A DNA stretch of 64,000 nucleotides, taken from Pegoplata infirma. Lineage: Eukaryota; Arthropoda; Insecta; Diptera; Anthomyiidae. The position numbers and the translations under genes were made by a program. How positions within the stretch are numbered: position 1 is the stretch's first letter; each line of letters begins with the position of its first letter. Positions 44,948-64,000 of the stretch are shown here, in pieces. The notes under the pieces were generated by a model. The model worked only from the letters and a program-made list of their open reading frames with translations. It was not told where the DNA came from and made no database searches. The stretch covers positions 244,038,414-244,102,413 of the forward strand of contig OY992537.1 of NCBI GenBank assembly GCA_963921195.1. The letters run 5' to 3'.

Positions 44948-45173
44948 ATCTTCTATTAAAGAGATTTCTAAAGATTCGGTAAGATTTTGATTTTCTTTTG
45001 TTTCAGAAAACGTTTGTATATCATCACTTAAGCACATAACAGAAGAATCTTCTACACAATATTGATAATCTTCAGATAGTTCATTCTCTATGTAATTACT
45101 TTCATTTGAAGTAGAGTCGTTAAAGTTTTCGACGGGATCCTGTCCAAGTATAACAATTTCCAGACTTTCACTT
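44948..45173 (-). CDS. THAP-domain gene exon 2, part before the insertion
   Basis: Begins after a good acceptor (TTTTCTTTAACAG on the - strand) and stays open for 226 nt to the LTR boundary, where the last codons read ISLIED. It is rich in Glu, Ser and Asn. Confidence 0.8.
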
Positions 45174-45227
45174 CTGTTAAAGAAAATAATCTTTATTAGT
45201 CAATTAATTAAAAAATATTCGACATAC

Positions 45228-45547
45228 TCATTATGGTTTTCCTTATTTGAGGCAACCTTTGGTTTTCGGACGTTATACTCGTGCTCAAGTTCTTTTTGAT
45301 ATGGTATGGGTATGGCATTTTTGGACAGAATCTTACGTAGGCTTTGTTCTCGTATATCATCTTTATGAAAATGACGCTCACATATAAATCGAATTTGTTT
45401 CTCTGTAAGTTTCTTCAACAAGGAGTTACCACTATTTTCAATCCACTTTTTGCGTCTTTCATCATTCGGAAAACGAAAGAATGTCAGAGAACTGAATGTG
45501 GCACGTCGAACATAACAATTTTTATAACTGCAACATTGTACAGACAT
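45228..45547 (-). CDS. THAP-domain gene exon 1
   Basis: Starts at ATG (complement of 45545-45547) and encodes the whole THAP finger: MSVQCCSYKNC, TFFRFPNDERRKKW, RFICERHF and NAIPIPY. The donor is TGA|GTATGT on the - strand (intron begins 45227). The ATG is about 770 bp from the divergent Cul2 ATG. Confidence 0.85.
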
Positions 45548-45635
45548 TTTTGTTTGTTAAATATGTAAGTTTCCAATAATAAAAAACAATTCTATTCTAC
45601 TATTTACATTTTTGTTTGGTGGTGAAAAAGTCTAA

Positions 45636-45868
45636 ACTGGAGATGGGCATGTGAGGAATTTCAATCACGCATCAAGTTTTTTTTTTGTAATCACGCGCGC
45701 TTACACTCCCGCGAGTACTTATTATTTTACTCAAGCTCATGGATACTAACGAAATTATCACGCCCGAAATTTTTTTATTATTTTTTTTACGCTCACGTAC
45801 GTAAATTTTAATTAAACTTAAGATCACGCCTAAATCACGAAAATGTCGTGTCACGCGCGCATCTCTAG
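45636..45868. mobile_element. hAT-type MITE between the THAP/BESS gene and Cul2
   Basis: Left end TGGAGATGGGCATG and right end CGCGCGCATCTCTA are imperfect inverted repeats of the AGAGATGGGCGC family that is also nested at 51476-51909. The flanking octamers are similar but not identical (GTCTAAAC, GTAAAAAC). It carries CACG-rich inner words like its relatives. It lies in the presumed shared promoter region. Confidence 0.6.
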
Positions 45869-46115
45869 TAAAAACATATGAACGAGGTGAATTTTAATGT
45901 TGACATTTATATTAATATTAATTTCGGTGTCGCCCTGTAATGCTTGAGTGACATTACAATTTGGTCGATTTCTTCGTATAACTTTGACAGCACAATGACA
46001 ATTTGTTAATGAAAATTTTCGACGAAATATTGCAAAAATAAAATAATAATCCACAAATTTTTCATTTATACATTAAAAAAAAAAAACAATAAATTAATAA
46101 AAAGCACAGATAAAC

Positions 46116-46299
46116 GTAAGTGTTACTAGTTTGTATATTTTAAAACATTGATTAGATCACAATCCATCAATTAACAAGAAACCAATTGTTCAATAACTCT
46201 TCTCGAGTGTCTCAGGGTTATTGGAGGAGGAATATGCGTTTGAGTATAGTTTTTATTTATTTTCTATAACAATTTTATTATTTTTTTTTAATCCATTAG
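46116..46299 (+). other. candidate 5' UTR intron of Cul2
   Basis: A strong donor (AAACGTAAGTG at 46112) and acceptor (TTTTTTTTAATCCATTAG ending at 46299) frame 184 bp ahead of the Cul2 ATG at 46319. I cannot confirm transcription. Confidence 0.45.
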
Positions 46300-46318
46300 T
46301 TTTTCTAAAGAGTTTAAT

Positions 46319-58466
<12,148 letters not shown>

Positions 58467-58920
58467 TTTTGGCCGCAGAACAATATGTATCACACACCGC
58501 CACCAACCGTAAAAAGAAGAGATTTTTTCAGCATGATATTTTAAAACAAAGATAAGCATTAACAGCAAATTTTCAAATACTTTTAAAAATTATGTAAAAA
58601 CTCGAAACTCATCCCTCTTAAATTTTCCTTTAGTTTGGTTACGATAAAGTTGTTTCATTATACCTACTATGTACTATTTACTATAACCTCATTCGTTTTT
58701 ATGGCTTTTTAATTCTTTATACCAATGTGTTTGTTGTTGATTCTTTTGGCTTTAATCATGGCTACCAATTGTTAAGCAAAATAACACAACCATTTCTTTT
58801 TTATTATTTTTTCATATACAAAAAATCATATGGTGATTATTTACTAAAATTATTAAAATATTTTATTATTTTCTTTTAGCTGCAATCGTATTCAATAAAA
58901 CAAACAAGAAATCTATAAGA
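58467..58920 (+). other. Cul2 3' UTR and poly(A) signal
   Basis: AT-rich sequence after the stop TAA (58464-58466). AATAAA in CAATAAAACAAACAAG near 58893 is a likely poly(A) signal. Confidence 0.5.
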
Positions 58921-59840
58921 ATTGTGTTTATTTTTACTTAATTTTTTTTTTTTTTAATAATTTCCTCGTATTAATAATAAATTTTAAGTATTTTTTTTAA
59001 ATTTTTTTGTTGTAACACTATAATTCATCAATCCATATTGGTTATAAATTGTTTTTAAAAAGGGTTCGGTAAAAAGGGTGTTTATTTTCAACTTAATTGT
59101 CTTCTTATTTAAACAAATTGTGAGACATTTAAATTTTATTTTTCACATTTTTTTTTTAATTTTTTTTCTTTTCAAAAATATAAGTATAAAACTAAAAACA
59201 CTACATATTAAATATGTTTATTAAGTGGTGATTATCTTTTTGTTTTGTTTTTTCTTTTTTGGAAAATATAATACTATAAATAAATATATATATGAACATT
59301 TTTTTTTTATAATTCATTTTAATAATAAATAAAAAGTTAAACTTAACTTTATTCTTGTCTGGAATTATTTTCTAAGGTGGCACTAGTTTTTCCTTTTCTT
59401 TAATTGAAATAAAAACGAACTAGTTTTCATTTAATTCATAATAGATTCATAGAAAAGTGAGCATTAAGATTGAATACTGTTTTGTTATATTATATTTTAT
59501 TTATTTTTTTAAATAAATTCCTTAATTTTTTTGTTTTGTTCTATCAAATATAAAGTGTTTAAAGGTGTTTGATTTTACTTTTTATATATATGATATTTTT
59601 ATAGTGTATTGTAAAATTATTATAATTTTTCTTTTTAAATGCAAAAATTGCTTTCAATTTCTTAGTTAAAAGTGATTTTAAGAATGTGCTGTTTAACATT
59701 ATTTACTGTAAGTCCTACATAAATAAATGCTAACGTTTTAAAAGAAATACAATTTCCAATATGGAGGGAATGGAACTTTAAAAAAGTCCACTAAATAGCA
59801 ACATTATAACAGCAGTACAAAAAAAAAGATAAATATGATT
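58921..59840. other. AT-rich intergenic stretch
   Basis: No ORF, repeat family or RNA gene that I can support. Confidence 0.5.
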
Positions 59841-59847
59841 TTTATAC

Positions 59848-59990
59848 CCTCCAACTAAAGTATGGTGGTATACTCACTTTGTCATACCGTGTGTAACGCT
59901 TCGAAATATGCAGGGGACCCCAGAAAGTATATATTTAATTGATTCATAATAGATTCTAAGACATTCTAGCGATGTCAGTGTGTCCGTCCG
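59848..59990 (+). repeat. TATACCCTCCA dispersed fly repeat
   Basis: TATACCCTCCAACTAAAGTA, TATACTCACTTTGTCAT, TAACGCTTCGAAATATGC and GTCCGTCCGTC match, from memory, a repeat that is abundant in many higher-fly genomes. This short copy supports the dipteran assignment. Confidence 0.55.
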
Positions 59991-60476
59991 TCTACCTCCC
60001 TCTTTTAAAATCCATTTTTTAAGTTTTATTTTGTACATTTGTAAAACAATTTAACCATTTTTGTGTCAGAAGCAGTTCAAATCTGCCCCAATGCCCAAAA
60101 TGTAGTAAAACTATTTTGAAATTTGAGTTATCGTTCGATTGACTTACTACAATCTACTATCTGGAAATTTTCAATACAAATTGTAAACAAAACTTTTAAA
60201 TTTTAGTAAAAATATAAAGTTTTGGTAATCAAATGTATTCTTTACTCAAATTTCAAACTATTTTTACTACAACTGGAAAGTAGAACCACTAATGTAGAAA
60301 TTATGCATAGTCTGTTACTGCACTATTGACAATTTTTGAAATTAAAAATATTTTCAATTCTCAACTTCACACATTTTCAGTTTTGTTTACTTTTAGTATT
60401 GAAAATTTTAAACTGCAGTAAAAGAAGTAAAAATTGTTTTTATCCTTTTTTCTAGTTTTCGCATTTTTTTGCATTT

Positions 60477-60925
60477 ACCAAGCAAAAAAATCGAAGTAGT
60501 TCAAAAAGACTTTGTGGTTTCACTACATACAAAGTAGCGACAGGCGCAGAACTTCATACTTTTATAAGCACTTCCAAAAATGCTACAAAATGATAATAAA
60601 AACAACTGTCACCAGTTCTTTACTTAATGATTTTAAAGTACATTTTTTCATATGTTTTTACGAATTAAATTAAAAAGGTGCAAATTTCTTGCACTTAAGT
60701 ATTAGATTTGTTTTCTTTTATTTAAATCTTTTAAAAAATTATAATTCTGGTTTTAATCATTACCCAGCAAAAAAAGAGCTTACCAATCACTACAGAAATC
60801 ACCACAACTTATTAACTTCTTTTTCAACTGAAACACTTATTATTTTAGTATGGGATTTATACACAAAATATGCAATTTTTTTCACGTCCAGCTTCAACTA
60901 GAATTTGGTTTTGAAAAATTGGTTT
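60477..60925. repeat. CCCAGCAAAAAA family copies
   Basis: Two partial copies in tandem. One starts near 60477 (GCAAAAAAATCGAAGTAGTT, ACTACATACAAAGTAGCGA) and the other near 60766 (CCCAGCAAAAAAAGAGCTTA, TTTTTCAACTGAAACACTTA). Both match the element at 11947-13506. Confidence 0.6.
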
Positions 60926-60936
60926 TGCAAAGTTGG

Positions 60937-61315
60937 TGAACTTTTATTATAATTATAATAATAATTACTTGAAAACGTATACTTAATTTTGTAATTGCCT
61001 TTAAATAACAATCATACGCAACGGTGCACAATGGCATATTTTTAATAATTTGGCTATTTAGTAAGTAGACACTGGACCGATTGCAGCAAAATTCAGAGCT
61101 AACGTAATTTCAAGCTGGACTTCACATGTCCAATAAGGGCACCACTAGGGGCCCCTAAAGTAGGGCATATTTGGTAGACAAAAGCATAAAAAATGCAGCA
61201 CTTAACTAAAAAAAGCTTTGAGTATTTTGCTATGTAAAATGTCAACTTTAATTTGCTTTTGGTTTTATTCCATTTCGATTAGGAATTTTCAATTTTGTAT
61301 CACTGTGTAACTTTT
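60937..61315. repeat. second copy of the 5309-5770 dispersed repeat
   Basis: Same order of shared words as at 5309-5770, with small indels. No ORF. Confidence 0.6.
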
Positions 61316-62558
61316 CGCCTATACACGTATATGAATGTATTTGTTGCCGCGTTTAAAATTTCTACATAAACAATTACATCTGCCTGAGTAGGCAAATTAA
61401 AAAAAAATTCCTGACACAAATTGGCGATTTATTTGACGTTTAGTAATGACGCTTAGCAATTTTGCCAATTACCACAATAAAAAGCCCGATTTCGTGAAAA
61501 CTCTGTACTTTGCATTCTGTCAAAAGAGTAAGAATCCAAAAAAACATGTATGTAAGTGCAAAATGGAAAGTTACAAAATACACTCTATAGTACAGAGTAC
61601 ACCAACATTAGGGCGGAGCAAATTATTTTTTTCGAATTTCGAAAACGTCGGGGTCGGGAAAGTTGCATTTTAGGGTCGATAATAACACACAAAAAAAATA
61701 TTGGACCTGTGGACAATGGCTTTGGGGTTTTTGAATTGAAAAGGCTTTGAGTTCCTTTTCGAAAAATTCCGAACAAAGTGATTTTTTTTTTTTTTGCCTA
61801 AAATAATAGTTTATATTCGGACATTACTGAAAAAGTGTTATTATGGTAAATTTTTTTTTGTCTGCAAAAAATTTTTATTCGAAAATACTTGTTTTTTTTT
61901 TAAATTATTTTCAAATTGCATTAAAGGCCAAATTTAACAATACGATAATTAAAAATATACATCTTCTTAAAACTGAGCTAATCGTGTCTGTCATGACTTT
62001 CACATCCACGTGAAAGTGAAACACTTCCGAATATTTTGGTGTCCTGGGTTTCACTTCCGAATTTTTTTTTCGTTTTACTTTCGTGTGCAAAAAGCTAACT
62101 GAAAGTAATTAGAATGTACTTTTTCCCCTATAAATATTAACTTAAAAATAAAAAACCCATGTTTAATTTATAATTTGATATATATTCTTTTCATTTTCAT
62201 TAAAAAATCAACATTTTGTTAAGACTAAATATATGTAAAAATTATTTTAAAAACACTCCATAATTTATCGAAATTTTGTTCGGAAGTTGTGCAAAAACAA
62301 CAACAAAAGTATACAAATTAAAAAAATCACATATTTCAATAACTACACGTTTTCCCGGCTGAGAAATACTTTCAAAAGAAAGAGCACAAAATTTTATATT
62401 TTTTAATGCACAACACTTTTAGTTTAACTCACTTAAAATACTTAAAAATTGTAAAAATAAATTAATTATAAAATTTTACAAAATTCAACATGGCGTTGTT
62501 TATCTTCGAAAAATTTTCGATAAATGGTGATGCCAATCCACGGTGTTGCCAGTTATTA

Positions 62559-63635
62559 TTACTATTGAAAAGTACTACATTTTACAACTGGGGTTTAATA
62601 CCATATCGCTCCTTTACTTGTATAGTGTCATAACTCAAAAAATTAGTTTTTTGAGTTAATGATGCAGAATTATTCGTTATATCATGCTTTATATTGTGTC
62701 AAAAATTCGTATTAATACCTTTTAAACTCACCGTTTGAGAAGAGTACACGCCATTATTACATTTTCTATGTACCGGCCTTTTTCAATTAAAAACCAGTTT
62801 CAATAGTAAACTTTAAACGTGTTTTCTGCAAAATCAAATATTTTGAGTTGTGACACTATACAAGTAAAGGAGCGATATGTTCATAGAATTATCAAGATGC
62901 GAAACATTGTTGAGTTTAAGGTACATAAGAGTAATTTATTCAACTCATATTCGTAAATATATATATTTTAATGAGAAATTCAATGATAAATTGGTGTTAA
63001 ATATATATTTTTGTTTAAAAATTGTGCAAAACTTTTTTATTTATTTATTTTATTTTATTTAATTTTATTTATTTTTAAACAAAAGCCCGTGTTTCGCATC
63101 TAGCATATCTTAGTAAAATTTTTCGAACATATAATTAAGAAATATGTGATTTGGAAACACCAAATCTTTTTTTATGTGATTCGAAAATTTTCGCTCTAAT
63201 TGAAAACGTTCTGAAGTCATGACAGACACGAATATTCGTGTCTGTCATGACTTCAGAACGTTTTCAATTAGAGCGAAAATTTTCGAATCACATAAAAAAA
63301 GATTTGGTGTTTCCAAATCACATATTTCTTCATTATGTGTTCGAAAAATTTTACTAAGATATGCTAGATGCGAAACACGGGCTTTTGTTTAAAAATAAAT
63401 AAAATTAAATAAAATAAATAAATAAATAAAAAAGTTTTGCACTATTTTTAAACAAAAATATATATTTAACAAAAATTTATAATTGAATTTTTCATTAAAT
63501 AATATATATTCACGAATATGAGTTGAATAAATTACTCTTATGCACCTTAAACTCAACAATGTTTCGCATCTTGATAATTCTATGAACATATGGTAATAAA
63601 CCGCAGTTGTAAAATGTAGTACTTTTCAATAGTAA
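62559..63635. mobile_element. 1.08-kb zero-spacer palindrome
   Basis: Two arms of about 402 bp meet head to head at about 63233/63234 (CACGAAT|ATTCGTG) with no spacer and only a few differences, for example the A/T-run region. The left arm is longer only because a 270-bp MITE interrupts it. The identical short ORFs on opposite strands are mirror images, not genes. Confidence 0.85.
62606..62875. mobile_element. 270-bp TA-flanked MITE, second copy
   Basis: Same family and length as 7489-7758. The uninterrupted right arm of the palindrome reads CCATATG at the matching site, so the insertion duplicated TA (62604-62605 and 62876-62877). Confidence 0.88.
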
Positions 63636-64000
63636 AACATTTTTATAGCAATGTCTGTCTGTTTTAATTTTTAAATTAATAAAAAATATTTATTATTCGA
63701 CCTTTAAAATTCTGTTTTGAGAAAGATTATTTTGGCTCAAGGTCATATTTCTTTTACTAATCATTACGATGATATTGTCAAAGTAACAACAAAAAAAAAA
63801 GCTAAAAGTTTTCACTTTGTTCAAAACTTTCCAATTTTCAAATCAGAAAAGGAACCCAAAGACATTGTCCTATAGATCCAATATTTTTGTATGTTAATAT
63901 TGACCTTAAAAAGCTAAATTAGCTCCACCCTTATCAACATTCTTAAGAAATAAAAAATTGTACAGCTTGTTCAATATTTATGCTCCAGTTTTTAAATCTA

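Larger units (their letters stand above)
30516..45547 (-). pseudogene. THAP/BESS-domain gene disrupted by LTR retrotransposon
   Basis: The gene reads on the - strand: exon 1 45547-45228, intron 45227-45174 (GT-AG, 54 bp), exon 2 45173-44948, then the retrotransposon, then 30926-30516 (stop). The segments are 320, 226 and 411 nt, totalling 957 nt with a single frame: 318 codons plus stop. Residues 5-80 form a THAP zinc finger: C6, C11, C56 and H59 as the C2CH ligands, FRFP, W35 and AIPI. The C-terminal 35 residues (ALSLTNYFQRLNHRKKAKAK region) resemble a BESS motif. The middle is acidic and Ser/Asn-rich. Proteins of these families bind DNA and regulate transcription, so a nuclear regulator is likely. 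The insertion lies after codon 182. Read-through into the LTR stops after about 20 foreign residues, which leaves the THAP finger but removes the BESS end. Confidence 0.85.
61610..63935. mobile_element. AGGGCGGAG terminal-inverted-repeat element hosting a palindrome
   Basis: The left end TTAGGGCGGAGCAAATTA pairs imperfectly with the right TAAATTAGCTCCACCCTTA. Subterminal words (AATATTGGACCTGTGGACAA left, TTGTCCTATAGATCCAATAT right) also pair. A relative is in Ac3 intron 13. No transposase. The 62559-63635 palindrome sits inside it. Confidence 0.6.

Overview
The window looks like nuclear DNA of a higher fly, probably a calyptrate such as a blow fly or house fly relative. It is very AT-rich, has short GT-AG introns, and is packed with fly-type transposable elements. 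It holds two well-supported conserved genes, both on the + strand: Ac3 (class III adenylyl cyclase, 19 coding exons, 2080-21787, 1154 aa as modelled) and Cul2 (cullin-2, 8 coding exons, 46319-58466, 754 aa as modelled). I recall Drosophila melanogaster Ac3 and Cul2 as neighbours in 39E, so this appears to be a conserved gene pair. The exon models are hand-made: every junction keeps frame and the products follow the ADCY3 and CUL2 families end to end.

Between them, on the - strand, lies a third gene: an N-terminal THAP zinc finger with a C-terminal BESS-like motif (45547 down to 30516, 318 aa if uninterrupted). Its second coding exon is split by a complete Ty3/Gypsy-type LTR retrotransposon of about 14 kb (30931-44947). 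The element has nearly identical 3.28-kb LTRs, a 4-bp target duplication ATCT, an 18-nt tRNA-Lys-type primer site, overlapping gag and pol, and no env. Removing the element and one ATCT leaves the host frame open, so this is a recent coding-exon insertion and the gene is probably broken on this haplotype.

Layout: 1-1260, non-LTR retrotransposon debris. 1545-1826, an unassigned small ORF. 2080-21787, Ac3; its introns hold non-LTR fragments and many small inverted-repeat elements, several with clean TA, TTA or 8-bp target duplications. 22514-25821, a 3.3-kb foldback element whose arms are arrays of a 21-bp repeat. 27328-29251, a terminal-inverted-repeat element around a 194-bp tandem array. 30516-45547, the THAP/BESS gene with the LTR element inside. 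46319-58466, Cul2; its 8.2-kb last intron is a nest of foldback DNA that received two copies of one 1.97-kb element, each with its own 8-bp target duplication. 58467-64000, Cul2 3' UTR, then more repeats, including a 1.08-kb zero-spacer palindrome with a TA-flanked MITE in one arm.

The main leads are structural: the retrotransposon's RNA signals (GGGAAAC slippery site plus hairpin, a duplicated leader module with a compensated stem, a 17-bp hairpin before the 3' LTR), the split THAP/BESS gene, and the foldback elements. I found no rRNA, tRNA gene, CRISPR array or autonomous DNA-transposon transposase.
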